Source: Halomontanus rarus
GTDB taxonomy: Archaea > Halobacteriota > Halobacteria > Halobacteriales > Natrialbaceae
NCBI RefSeq assembly: GCF_017357405.1
Contig: NZ_CP071597.1
Location: 2,046,001-2,110,000, forward strand
DNA: 64,000 nt
Direction of reading: 5' to 3'
Shown: positions 15,498 to 24,168 of the stretch, piece by piece
How positions within the stretch are numbered: position 1 is the first letter of the stretch
Layout: the number at the start of each line of letters is the position of its first letter
Translations under genes and position numbers: made by a program
Notes under the pieces: model-generated
The model's database searches: none
The model's input: the letters and a program-made list of their open reading frames with translations, nothing else
What the model was told of the DNA's origin: nothing

Positions 15498-18212
15498 ATG
15501 AGCGAACAGGGATACGACCACGCGGCGGTCGAACGGCGCTGGCAAGAGGCGTGGGACGAGGCGAACGTCTACCGAACGCCCGACGACGTCGACGATCCGA
15601 CGTACGTCCTCGGGATGTATCCGTACCCCTCGGGCAAACTCCACATGGGCCACGTCCGAAACTACACGATCACCGACGCATACGCCCGCTACCGTCGGAT
15701 GCGCGGCGACGACGTGCTCCACCCGATGGGATGGGACGCGTTCGGGCTTCCCGCGGAGAACGCGGCTAAAGACCGCGACACGAATCCCCGGGACTGGACG
15801 TTCGACTGTATCGAGACGATGCGCGGCCAGATGGAGTCGATGGGCTTTGGCTACGACTGGAATCGGGAGATCACCACTTGCACGCCCGAATACTATCAGT
15901 GGAACCAGTGGCTCTTCTCGCGGTTTCACGAGGAAGGGCTGGTCGAACGGCGGGACGCCGAAGTCAACTGGTGTCCCCACTGCGAGACCGTCCTCGCCGA
16001 CGAACAGGTCGAGGGCGAGGCAGAACTGTGCTGGCGCTGTGACACGCCCGTCGAACAGCGCGAACTCGAGCAGTGGTTCCTCCGGATCACCGAGTACGCC
16101 GACGAGTTGCTCGAGGCGATCGACGGCCTCGAGGGGTGGCCGAACTCGGTGCGCCAGATGCAGCGCAACTGGATCGGGCGCCAAGAGGGGACGGAACTCG
16201 AATTTACGGTGAGTGAGGCACCACGCGCCTCGAACGGACGCGGGGAGCACGGCGAGCCGCGGGAGTACGGACCCGTCGAGGCCTTCACCACCCGCGTCGA
16301 CACGATTTTCGGGGCGACGTTCTTCGCGCTCGCGCCCGATCACCCGATCAGCGAGGAGCTCGCGGCGGAAAACGAGGAGATCCGCCACTTCGTCGAGCAC
16401 GAAGCCGACCCAGAGGGCGACGAACCCAACGGCGTCGCGACGGGACTGACCGCGACGAACCCGGTGACCGGCGAGGAGATTCCGGTCTACGTCGCCGACT
16501 TCGTCCTCTCGGACGTCGGGACGGGTGCGCTGATGGCCGTCCCGGGCCACGACGAGCGCGACCACGCCTTCGCCGAGAAGATGGGCGTCGACGTCGAGCC
16601 CGTGATCGCCCCCGTACCCGACGACTGGGACGGCGAGACGATCCCCGACCCACCGGACGTGAGCGACGCCGCCTACACCGACGACGGAATCCTCGTGAAT
16701 TCGGGCGACTATTCTGGCCTCGAGAGCGAGACGGCCCGCGAGCGGTTGACGGCGGACATCGAGAGCGCCGAGGCGGCGACCCAGTACCAGCTTCGCGACT
16801 GGGGCATCTCCCGCCAGCGCTACTGGGGGACGCCGATCCCCGTCGTCCACTGTGAGGACTGCGGTTCCGTCGTGGTCCCCGAGGCGGACCTCCCCGTGGA
16901 GCTCCCCGAGTTCATCAACACGACCGGCAACCCGCTGGACGCGGCTGAGGAGTGGAAGGAGACCACGTGTCCCGACTGCGGCGGACCGGCCGAGCGGGAG
17001 ACCGACACGATGGACACCTTCGTCGACTCCTCGTGGTACTTCCTGCGGTACGTCTCGCCGGACCTCGCCGAGGCGCCGTTCGACCGCGAGCGCGCGAACG
17101 ACTGGATGCCCGTCGACCAGTACGTCGGCGGCATCGAACACGCCGTGATGCACCTCCTCTATTCGCGGTTCTTCACGAAGGTGCTGGCCGACCACGAGGG
17201 GCTCGCACACCGCGAACCCTTCACGAACCTGCTCGCGCAGGGGATGGTCCAGCTCGAGGGCGAGAAGATGTCGAAGTCGAAGGGGAACACGGTCTCGCCC
17301 CAGCGGATCGTCGAGGAGTACGGCGCCGACACGGCGCGGCTGTTCATGATGCAGGCCGCCCAGCCCGAGCGTGACTTCGACTGGAGCGAGGAGGGCGTCC
17401 GCTCGACCTACGCCTTCCTCGGGCGGTTGCAGGGGATGGTCGAAGCGTACGTCGACAGCACGCCGGACGGCGACGACGACGCGATCGCCAGCTACGTCGA
17501 CGCGGAAATCGACGCGGCGGTCGCCATCGCCACCGAGAAGTACGACGACCTGACGTTCAACCGGGCGCTGCGCGAGACGCAGGATCTGGTCCGGACGCTG
17601 CGCCAGTACGCCGATCACACCGAGCCACACGCCGAGACCTACGAGCGAGGACTGTGGGCCGTCGTTCGGTTGCTCGCGCCGGTCGCACCCCACCTCGCGG
17701 AAGCGCTCTACGAGCACCTCGGCGACGAGAACGAAGACGGGTTCGTCGTCGACGCCGAGTGGCCGACCGCCGAGGTCGACCGCGATCACGTCCGCAAACG
17801 CCGCAAACTGGTCGAGAACACCCGCGAGGACGTCCGACACATCGTCGACGTCGCCGGGATCGAGGAACCACAGCGGATCGACGTCGTCGTCGCACCTGAC
17901 TGGAAGTACGACGCCCTCGAGATCGCCGTCGAGAGCGACGCCGACAACCTGATCGGCGAACTCATGGGGGAATCGCACATCCGCGAGCAGGGCGACGCGG
18001 CCGCGAGCTACGGCCAGGACCTGCAGGCGGAACGGGAGGCGCTCTCGCGGACGCTCGAGTCCGACGAGGAGTACGCGGCCCTCGAGTCGGCCGCGTGGCT
18101 GATCGAACGCGAGTTCGACGCGCCGGTCCGCGTCGTCGGCGCCGCCGAGGTCGACGAGAGCGTGCTGAAGAACGCGGAACCCGGCCGTCCCGCGATCGAG
18201 ATCGAGGACTGA
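15498..18212 (+). CDS. leuS: Leucine--tRNA ligase, bacterial type
   Basis: A 904-residue class I synthetase that charges tRNA-Leu. The HIGH motif is HMGH in YPYPSGKLHMGHVRNYT (about residue 50) and the KMSKS motif is EKMSKSKGNT (about 590). The flanking text (MGWDAFGLPAENAA, CTPEYYQWNQW, WCPHCETVLADEQV and a Cys4 zinc knuckle) is of the bacterial LeuRS type. The CP1 editing domain is intact, with TTRVDTIFG and the conserved Asp in VPGHDERDHAFA. An insertion of about 20 residues (SEAPRASNGRGEHGEPREYG) sits at the entry to CP1 near residue 239. A TATA-like AGTATAGG lies about 32 bases upstream. Confidence 0.96.
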   Translation: MSEQGYDHAAVERRWQEAWDEANVYRTPDDVDDPTYVLGMYPYPSGKLHMGHVRNYTITDAYARYRRMRGDDVLHPMGWDAFGLPAENAAKDRDTNPRDWTFDCIETMRGQMESMGFGYDWNREITTCTPEYYQWNQWLFSRFHEEGLVERRDAEVNWCPHCETVLADEQVEGEAELCWRCDTPVEQRELEQWFLRITEYADELLEAIDGLEGWPNSVRQMQRNWIGRQEGTELEFTVSEAPRASNGRGEHGEPREYGPVEAFTTRVDTIFGATFFALAPDHPISEELAAENEEIRHFVEHEADPEGDEPNGVATGLTATNPVTGEEIPVYVADFVLSDVGTGALMAVPGHDERDHAFAEKMGVDVEPVIAPVPDDWDGETIPDPPDVSDAAYTDDGILVNSGDYSGLESETARERLTADIESAEAATQYQLRDWGISRQRYWGTPIPVVHCEDCGSVVVPEADLPVELPEFINTTGNPLDAAEEWKETTCPDCGGPAERETDTMDTFVDSSWYFLRYVSPDLAEAPFDRERANDWMPVDQYVGGIEHAVMHLLYSRFFTKVLADHEGLAHREPFTNLLAQGMVQLEGEKMSKSKGNTVSPQRIVEEYGADTARLFMMQAAQPERDFDWSEEGVRSTYAFLGRLQGMVEAYVDSTPDGDDDAIASYVDAEIDAAVAIATEKYDDLTFNRALRETQDLVRTLRQYADHTEPHAETYERGLWAVVRLLAPVAPHLAEALYEHLGDENEDGFVVDAEWPTAEVDRDHVRKRRKLVENTREDVRHIVDVAGIEEPQRIDVVVAPDWKYDALEIAVESDADNLIGELMGESHIREQGDAAASYGQDLQAEREALSRTLESDEEYAALESAAWLIEREFDAPVRVVGAAEVDESVLKNAEPGRPAIEIED
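16213..16266 (+). repeat. In-frame palindromic insertion in leuS (copy A)
   Basis: GAGGCACCACGCGCCTC (16215-16231) forms a hairpin with one mismatch and is followed by GGGGAGCACGGCGAGCCGCG. The translated segment SEAPRASNGR...GEPRE has no counterpart in bacterial LeuRS, where CP1 follows directly. A related segment is inserted at an unrelated position in the second leuS (19966-20021). Confidence 0.6.
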
Positions 18213-18229
18213 CTCGGATAATGCGGTAG

Positions 18230-18241
18230 CCCTTTTATCAC
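18230..18241 (+). promoter_or_regulatory. TATA box of the second leuS
   Basis: CCCTTTTATCAC is centred about 27 bases before ATG 18262. It supports that ATG over the in-frame GTG at 18253, and suggests that the second leuS can be transcribed independently of the first despite the short 49-base gap. Confidence 0.5.
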
Positions 18242-18261
18242 ACTCGGAACTAGTGGCGAGC

Positions 18262-21240
18262 ATGAGCTACGACCCGCAGGATCTCGAGGCCGAGTGGCGC
18301 GAGCGCTGGGCCGACTCGGGGCGGTACGAGGCCGACCCCGACGGGAGAGACGGAGACGAGTCGACGTTCGTGACGGTGCCCTACCCGTATCCCAGCGGCG
18401 GGATGCACATCGGGCACGCCCGCACGTACACCGTCCCGGACGTCTACGCACGTTATCGCCGCCAGCAGGGCGACAATGTCCTGTTTCCGATCGGCTGGCA
18501 CGTCACCGGGACGCCGATCGTCGGCGCCGTCGAGCGCCTGAAGAAAGGCGAGGAGGACCAGTTGTCGGTGCTGCGAGACACCTACAACGTCCCCGAGGAC
18601 ACCTTACAGGACCTCGAGACGCCGATGGGATTCGCTCGGCACTTCATCGAGGAACACTACAAGAAGGGGATGCGCCAGTTGGGGCTGTCGATCGACTGGC
18701 GCCGCGAGTTCACGACCAACGACGAGCGCTACTCGAAGTTCATCGCCTGGCAGTACGAGACGCTCCGCGATCGGGGGCTCCTCGAGAAGGGGCTGCACCC
18801 GGTCAACTACTGTACGAACGAGGAGCAGCCGGTGACGACCCACGACCTGCTCGAGGGCGAGGACGCGGAGTTCCAGGAGTATACGGTGGTGAAGTTCAGC
18901 GACGGCGACACCGTCTACCCGATGGCGACGCTCCGTCCAGAGACCGTCCGCGGGGTCACCAACGCCTACGTCGACCCGGACGCGGAGTACGTCCGCGCCG
19001 CGGTCGACGTCTCCGAGCACCGCTCGGACGGCACGGAAGCGGATTCAGAAGAGTGGATCGTCTCCGCCGAAGCCGTCGAAAAGCTCGAACTGCAGGCCCG
19101 AGACGTCGAAGTCCGCGAAACGATTCCGGGTTCGGACCTCGTGGGTCGACACGTCACGAACCCCGTCACCGACGAGGAGCTCCCCGTCGTTCCGGCCGGC
19201 TTCGTCGACACGGACAACGCGACCGGCGTCGTCATGTCCGTTCCGGCCCACTCGCCCGACGACTGGGTGGCACTCGAGGAGGTCAAAGCCGACGCGGACG
19301 CGCTCGCCGAGTACGGCGTCGATCCCGACGAAATCCGGGCGATCGAGCCGCGAGCGATCCTGACGATCGAGGGCTACGGCGAGTTCCCCGCGAAGGACGC
19401 GGTCGAGGAACACGGCGTCGAATCCGCGAGCGACCCGGCTCTCGAGGCCGCGACCCAGGAGCTGTACAACCGGGAGTTCCACGGGGGCGAACTGATCGAG
19501 GCCTACGGCGAGTACGCTGGGCGGGTAATCGAGGACGTCCGAGACGAACTCGAGGCGCAGTATCGGGAGCGGGGAGACTTCGACTCGATGTACGACTTCG
19601 CCGAGGAGGTCGTCTGTCGCTGCGGCGGCGAGGTCGAAGTGTCGAAACAGGAGACGTGGTTCCTGCGGTACAACGATAGCGAGTGGCGCGAGAAGACCAA
19701 ACGGGCGATTTCGAATCTGGACGCCATCCCGGAAAACACCCGCGAGCAGTACGACCACACCGTCGACTGGCTCGAGGAGTGGCCCTGCATCCGCAACTAC
19801 GGGCTGGGCACCCGCCTGCCCTGGGACGACGAGTTCGTCATCGAGCCCCTGTCGGACTCGACAATCTACATGTCCTACTACACGATCGCCCACCGGATCG
19901 ACGACGTGCCGGTCGAGGATCTCACTCGGGAATTCTTCGACACGCTGTTGCTGGGCGAGGGGAGCGAGGCGCCACGCGCCTCGGAAGCGTCGAGCGGTGA
20001 CGGCACGGAACCGCGAGAAGTCGACGAGCGGGCCCTCGAGTTGCGCGAGGAGTTCGACTACTGGTACCCCGTCGACTACCGCTGCTCGGGCAACGACCTG
20101 ATCTCGAATCACCTCACGTTCTTCCTCTCCCATCACGCCGAGTTGTTCGAGGAGTCGAAGTGGCCCCGGGGGATCACCGTGATGGGAATGGGACTGCTCG
20201 AGGGCCAGAAGATGAGTTCCTCGAAGGGCCACGTCGTCCTCCCGGACGAGGCCATCTCGGAGTACGGGGCCGACACCGTCCGCTTTTACCTGCTGAACAG
20301 CTCCGAGCCGTGGCAGGATTACGACTGGCGAGCCGAGGAAGTGGGGACGACCAGGGATCAACTCGAGCGCTTTTGGAACCGTGCGGTGGAGATTATCGAG
20401 CGCGCGGAAGAGAGTTCCGCGGAAGGCGCGAGCGGGCAGCGCCCGCGAGACGAGCCTGCGGGCGGGCGCAATCTGGAACAGGCCGACCGCTGGTTGCTCG
20501 CGAAGCTTCAGGAAACCGTCCGCGAGGTCACCGAGTCGATGGAGCGCTTCGAGACCCGCGCCGCCAGCCAGACGGCGTTCTACCGCTTCGAGGAGCACCT
20601 GAAGTGGTACCGCCGGCGCACCGACCTCGATCGAGCGGGTGCGCGCTGGACGCTACGGACCGTCCTCGAGACCCGACTGCGGCTGCTGGCACCCTTCGTC
20701 CCGTTCGCGGCGAACGAGCTCCACGAGCGCCTGACGGGCGAACCCGCCGAGGACGTCCCGTGGCCGGAGCCGGTGCCCGAGTTCGACGATCGGACGGTCG
20801 TCGCCGAGGAGAGACTGATCGAGACGCTGGTCGCGGACGTCCGTGACATCGTCGACGTCACCGACGCCGATCCGGAGACGATCCGCGTCTACGCCGCCGC
20901 CGAGTGGAAGGGCGAGGTCTTCGACACCGTCGTTTCGGAGGGGCCGAATCAGGGTGCGGTGATGGGAACGGTCATGCAGGACGAAGAGCTGCGCGAGCAC
21001 GGGAACGCCGTCAACGACCTCGTCGGCGACCTCGTCTCGTTCGTCCGCGAACGCGACGACGAGACCCTCGAGACGCTCGCCGCGATCGACGAGCGAGCGG
21101 TCTACGAGAGCGCCGCCGACTTCCTCGCCCGCGAGTTCGACGCCGACGTCGAGGTCTACGCCGAAGACGAGGACCCGATCGATCCCGCCGGGAAGGCCAA
21201 ACACGCCCAGCCGTTCCGACCGGCGATCCACCTCGAGTAG
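18262..21240 (+). CDS. leuS2: Second leucine--tRNA ligase, archaeal type
   Basis: A 992-residue class I synthetase from ATG 18262. HIGH motif: YPYPSGGMHIGHARTYTVPD (about residue 50). KMSKS motif: GQKMSSSKGHVVLPDE. Text such as VLFPIGWHVTGTPIVGAVER, TLRPETVRGVTNAYV in the editing domain, VPAHSPDDWVALEEV and EEFDYWYPVDYRCSGND matches archaeal/eukaryotic LeuRS, in clear contrast to the bacterial-type gene just upstream. Both catalytic and editing signatures look intact, so it should be active; whether it charges a subset of tRNA-Leu or serves a special role is unknown. Two palindromic insertions occur at about residues 568-588 and 716-735. Confidence 0.93.
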   Translation: MSYDPQDLEAEWRERWADSGRYEADPDGRDGDESTFVTVPYPYPSGGMHIGHARTYTVPDVYARYRRQQGDNVLFPIGWHVTGTPIVGAVERLKKGEEDQLSVLRDTYNVPEDTLQDLETPMGFARHFIEEHYKKGMRQLGLSIDWRREFTTNDERYSKFIAWQYETLRDRGLLEKGLHPVNYCTNEEQPVTTHDLLEGEDAEFQEYTVVKFSDGDTVYPMATLRPETVRGVTNAYVDPDAEYVRAAVDVSEHRSDGTEADSEEWIVSAEAVEKLELQARDVEVRETIPGSDLVGRHVTNPVTDEELPVVPAGFVDTDNATGVVMSVPAHSPDDWVALEEVKADADALAEYGVDPDEIRAIEPRAILTIEGYGEFPAKDAVEEHGVESASDPALEAATQELYNREFHGGELIEAYGEYAGRVIEDVRDELEAQYRERGDFDSMYDFAEEVVCRCGGEVEVSKQETWFLRYNDSEWREKTKRAISNLDAIPENTREQYDHTVDWLEEWPCIRNYGLGTRLPWDDEFVIEPLSDSTIYMSYYTIAHRIDDVPVEDLTREFFDTLLLGEGSEAPRASEASSGDGTEPREVDERALELREEFDYWYPVDYRCSGNDLISNHLTFFLSHHAELFEESKWPRGITVMGMGLLEGQKMSSSKGHVVLPDEAISEYGADTVRFYLLNSSEPWQDYDWRAEEVGTTRDQLERFWNRAVEIIERAEESSAEGASGQRPRDEPAGGRNLEQADRWLLAKLQETVREVTESMERFETRAASQTAFYRFEEHLKWYRRRTDLDRAGARWTLRTVLETRLRLLAPFVPFAANELHERLTGEPAEDVPWPEPVPEFDDRTVVAEERLIETLVADVRDIVDVTDADPETIRVYAAAEWKGEVFDTVVSEGPNQGAVMGTVMQDEELREHGNAVNDLVGDLVSFVRERDDETLETLAAIDERAVYESAADFLAREFDADVEVYAEDEDPIDPAGKAKHAQPFRPAIHLE
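19966..20021 (+). repeat. In-frame palindromic insertion in leuS2 (copy B)
   Basis: GAGGCGCCACGCGCCTC (19966-19982) is a perfect 7-bp stem with a CAC loop. It is followed by GAGCGGTGACGGCACGGAAC and CGCGAG. The peptide SEAPRASEASSGDGTEPREV resembles the insertion in the upstream leuS (SEAPRAS...GEPRE), although the host proteins belong to different LeuRS lineages and the insertion points are not homologous. Confidence 0.62.
20428..20470 (+). repeat. Candidate third palindromic insertion in leuS2 (copy C)
   Basis: GCGGGCAGCGCCCGC (20432-20446) is a perfect 6-bp stem with an AGC loop, followed by CCTGCGGGCGGGCGC. It encodes a Ser/Gly/Arg/Pro-rich stretch (SAEGASGQRPRDEPAGGRN) just before the anticodon-binding domain. 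It is similar in kind to copies A and B but not clearly homologous in sequence. Confidence 0.4.
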
Positions 21241-21353
21241 TCGGCGGCGGGAACGTGACCGTGTTCGGATATGATCGGTCTTCGATGTGTTACGGTCACA
21301 GGAACTGAGTGACGTCGGCCGGTTTTATGGCCGCATTCGTCGTTACAGTGGAT

Positions 21354-21578
21354 ATGAGTCGCGCGGCTATCGAGAACGAGTCGGTGTCGACGACATTTCG
21401 GCACGCTGTACTGTCGTCGAGGGGGAGTCAGGTGAACAGGGAGCCGAACGAGACGGGTGAGAACGTGGACACCGGATGGAACAGTAACGGAAGCGATGCA
21501 CTGAGTGCGGACGCGATGATCCGGATCGAGGTCGATGTCGGGGCCGGTCGCCAGTCCAATTTCGGAACGGGACGATGA
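21354..21578 (+). CDS. Possible small protein upstream of the DUF2071 gene
   Basis: A 74-codon frame starting MSRAAIENESVSTTFRHAVL and rich in Glu/Asp/Ser. In favour: GGTTTTATGG at 21321-21330 is a TATA-like box 28 bases before the ATG, and the stop overlaps a downstream ATG (ATGA at 21575). Against: no recognised family, and the middle is low in hydrophobic residues. It may be a real leaderless micro-gene or only the leader of the next gene. Confidence 0.3.
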   Translation: MSRAAIENESVSTTFRHAVLSSRGSQVNREPNETGENVDTGWNSNGSDALSADAMIRIEVDVGAGRQSNFGTGR

Positions 21579-21712
21579 ACCGACGCGACGAACACAAACG
21601 AACCGACGGCGGCTCTCGGTTTCGATTCCGATCCGGGCACCGGCGGTCAGCCCGTCCGGGTTCGGGTGCGACCGGCGGTCCGCGACCGTCCCCGCTCCCC
21701 CACGTCGCCTCG

Positions 21713-22402
21713 ATGACCTGGCGCGACGGCGCGTTCATCCACTGGCCCGTCGATCCCGACGTGATCCGGTCGCGGGTTCCCGCCCCGCTCGAGGTAGACA
21801 CCTACGACGGACAGGCGTGGCTCTCCGTGCTGCCGTTCGTCCTCGCTCGAGCCGGGATTCGCGGGGCGCCGTCGTTCACGAGGGTGACGACGCCGGAGCT
21901 CAACGTTCGAACCTACGTCCGCTACCGAGGCGACCCCGGTCTCTTCTTCTTTAGCGTCGACCTCGGCAACCAGTTCGTCGCGGAGGCCGTCGGGCGGCTG
22001 ACGCGACTGCCCTGTCACCACGCGATGATGCACGTCGGGGGCGACGACGAGCGCGTCGCGTTCTCGAGTTCGCGGACGCCCGACGTCGAATCCGACGCGC
22101 GGTTCTCGGCGACCTACCGGCCGGACGGCGAGGTCTTCTACGCCGAACCCGATTCGCTGGCCCACTGGCTCACCGCCCGTCGGCGGTTCTACGCGCCCCA
22201 CGGTCGGGGGATGCTGACCGCCGAAATCGGCCACGCGCCGTGGCCGCTCCAGCCGGTCGAACTCACCGTTCACGAGAACACGATGTTCGCGGCCAACGGC
22301 CTGCCGGAGCCGGAACCGGACGACGAGCCGGTCGCCTACTACTGCGGCGAACTCTCGATGACCGGGTCGATTCCGCGGCAGATTCGACGGGGGAGACCGT
22401 AA
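21713..22402 (+). CDS. YqjF/DUF2071 family protein
   Basis: A 229-residue protein from ATG 21713. The family opening MTWRDGAFIHWPVDPDVIRS is clear, followed by WLSVLPFVLARAGIRGAP, the central ELNVRTYVRYRGDPGLFFFS and the C-terminal WPLQPVELTVHENTMFA. The frame is open to an ATG at 21575, but the extra 46 residues are Arg/Ser/Gly/Pro-rich and do not resemble the family, so the shorter form is preferred. The fold is related to acetoacetate decarboxylase-like proteins; no enzymatic activity is established. It is probably cytosolic. Confidence 0.8.
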   Translation: MTWRDGAFIHWPVDPDVIRSRVPAPLEVDTYDGQAWLSVLPFVLARAGIRGAPSFTRVTTPELNVRTYVRYRGDPGLFFFSVDLGNQFVAEAVGRLTRLPCHHAMMHVGGDDERVAFSSSRTPDVESDARFSATYRPDGEVFYAEPDSLAHWLTARRRFYAPHGRGMLTAEIGHAPWPLQPVELTVHENTMFAANGLPEPEPDDEPVAYYCGELSMTGSIPRQIRRGRP

Positions 22403-22646
22403 CGGTCGTCGAACGAGCGACGACTCACCGGGAGAGACGGGAAGAGGCGACGAACGGTAGCTACTAGAACCGATGGCCCGTTCGCAACGTACACCGCCCG
22501 ATTTGCAAAATGACCGATTAGAAGGACAAAACACACATCACTTCCACAGAATCGTGTCATACCGTCGATTCTATCTTCTTTTACGGCGATTAATTCCATA
22601 TGAATTGACGATACGTGTGTACTAGATCGGTGGATTTGTTAACTAT

Positions 22647-22671
22647 GGTCTGAAAAAATTCTTCACAGACC
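22647..22671 (+). promoter_or_regulatory. Inverted repeat just upstream of the sugar porter
   Basis: GGTCTG (22647-22652) and CAGACC (22666-22671) flank an AT-rich 13-base spacer, ending five bases before the ATG at 22677. This is a plausible operator at the transcription start, although a hairpin in a short leader is also possible. No second copy was noticed elsewhere in the window. Confidence 0.4.
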
Positions 22672-22676
22672 TACCA

Positions 22677-24113
22677 ATGTCGACGACAGACACAGGAGAC
22701 GTTGCCGACGGACGGAACTCGTTCGTCTACGTGGTCGCGGCGCTGGCCGCGCTCAACGGGCTACTGTTCGGGTTCGACACCGGCGTCATCTCCGGTGCGA
22801 TGCTCTATATCCGTGATACGTTCGAACTGACCGCACTCTTCGGGTACGCGATCGATCCGTCCTACGTCGAGGGGATCGTCGTCAGCGGAGCGATGGTCGG
22901 CGCGATCGTCGGGGCGGCCCTCGGCGGTCGCCTCGCGGACCGCCTCGGCCGGCGTCGCCTCATCCTGGTCGGCGCCGTCGTGTTCTTCGTCGGTTCGCTC
23001 ATCATGGCGGTCGCGCCGACCGTCGAAGTGCTGATCGTCGGCCGCATCCTCGACGGGGTCGGGATCGGCTTCGCGTCGGTGGTCGGTCCGCTGTACATCT
23101 CCGAGATCTCGCCGCCGAAGATACGCGGATCGCTGGTCTCGCTGAACCAGTTGACGATCACGAGCGGCATCCTCATCGCGTACCTGGTGAACTACGCGTT
23201 CGCGAGCGGCGGCGAGTGGCGCTGGATGCTCGGTCTGGGAATGGTTCCAGCGGTCGTCCTGTTCGTCGGGATGGTGTTCATGCCGGAGAGCCCGCGCTGG
23301 CTCTACGAACAGGGTCGCGAGGAAGACGCCCGCGAGGTGCTCGCACGAACCCGCGTCGAGAGCCGGGTCGGTGACGAACTCCGCGAGATCGAGGAGACGG
23401 TTCGGACCGAGTCGGGCACGCTCCGCGACCTGTTCCAGCCGTGGGTCCGTCCGATGCTCATCGTCGGCGTCGGTCTCGCGGCGTTCCAGCAGGTCACCGG
23501 CATCAACACGGTCATCTACTACGCGCCGACGATCCTCGAGTCGACCGGCTTCGCCGACACCGCCTCGATCCTCGCGACCGTCGGCATCGGGGTCGTCAAC
23601 GTCGCGATGACCGTCGTCGCGATCCTATTGATCGATCGGACCGGACGTCGGCCGCTGTTGCTCTCGGGACTGGCCGGCATGACGGTCATGCTCGGCGTTC
23701 TCGGCGTCGCGTTCTACGTTCCCGGCCTCTCGGGGCTCGTCGGATGGATCGCGACCGGGAGCCTGATGCTGTACGTCGCCTTCTTCGCGATCGGCCTCGG
23801 ACCGGTGTTCTGGCTGCTGATCGCCGAGATCTATCCCATGCAGGTCCGTGGGACGGCCATGGGGACGGTCACCGTCGTCAACTGGGCGGCGAACCTGCTG
23901 GTCTCGTTGACCTTCCTCCGACTCGTCGACGTGTTCGGCCAGTCCGGCACGTTCTGGCTGTACGGCGGTCTCAGTTTCCTCGCGCTCGTCTTCTGCTACC
24001 AGCTCGTCCCCGAGACGAAAGGGCGGTCGCTCGAGGAGATCGAGGCCGACCTGCGCGAGACGGCGTTCGGGAGCGAAACCGGACGGCCCGACGCGGTGAA
24101 GTCGGACGACTGA
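22677..24113 (+). CDS. Sugar porter (MFS, SP family)
   Basis: A 478-residue membrane transporter with 12 predicted helices. Sugar porter hallmarks are present: LNGLLFGFDTGVISGAMLYI in helix 1, GRLADRLGRRR after helix 2, PLYISEISPPKIRGSLVSLN, PESPRWLYEQGREEDA after helix 6, QQVTGINTVIYYAP in helix 7, and PETKGRSLEEIE at the C-terminus. It likely imports a monosaccharide or related polyol by cation symport. The substrate cannot be predicted. A palindromic element overlaps its start region. It converges with the next gene. Confidence 0.93.
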   Translation: MSTTDTGDVADGRNSFVYVVAALAALNGLLFGFDTGVISGAMLYIRDTFELTALFGYAIDPSYVEGIVVSGAMVGAIVGAALGGRLADRLGRRRLILVGAVVFFVGSLIMAVAPTVEVLIVGRILDGVGIGFASVVGPLYISEISPPKIRGSLVSLNQLTITSGILIAYLVNYAFASGGEWRWMLGLGMVPAVVLFVGMVFMPESPRWLYEQGREEDAREVLARTRVESRVGDELREIEETVRTESGTLRDLFQPWVRPMLIVGVGLAAFQQVTGINTVIYYAPTILESTGFADTASILATVGIGVVNVAMTVVAILLIDRTGRRPLLLSGLAGMTVMLGVLGVAFYVPGLSGLVGWIATGSLMLYVAFFAIGLGPVFWLLIAEIYPMQVRGTAMGTVTVVNWAANLLVSLTFLRLVDVFGQSGTFWLYGGLSFLALVFCYQLVPETKGRSLEEIEADLRETAFGSETGRPDAVKSDD

Positions 24114-24168
24114 ACCGACAGAAAGCTGATTTTAGACGCCCGGGGACGGACGGTGACGGCGACCGCGA

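Noticed and set aside
13833..18263. A very long minus-strand open frame opposite the leuS and protease genes.
   Set aside because: It is antisense to two strongly supported genes and reflects GC-rich codon bias (few stops in the complementary frame). It has no family match.
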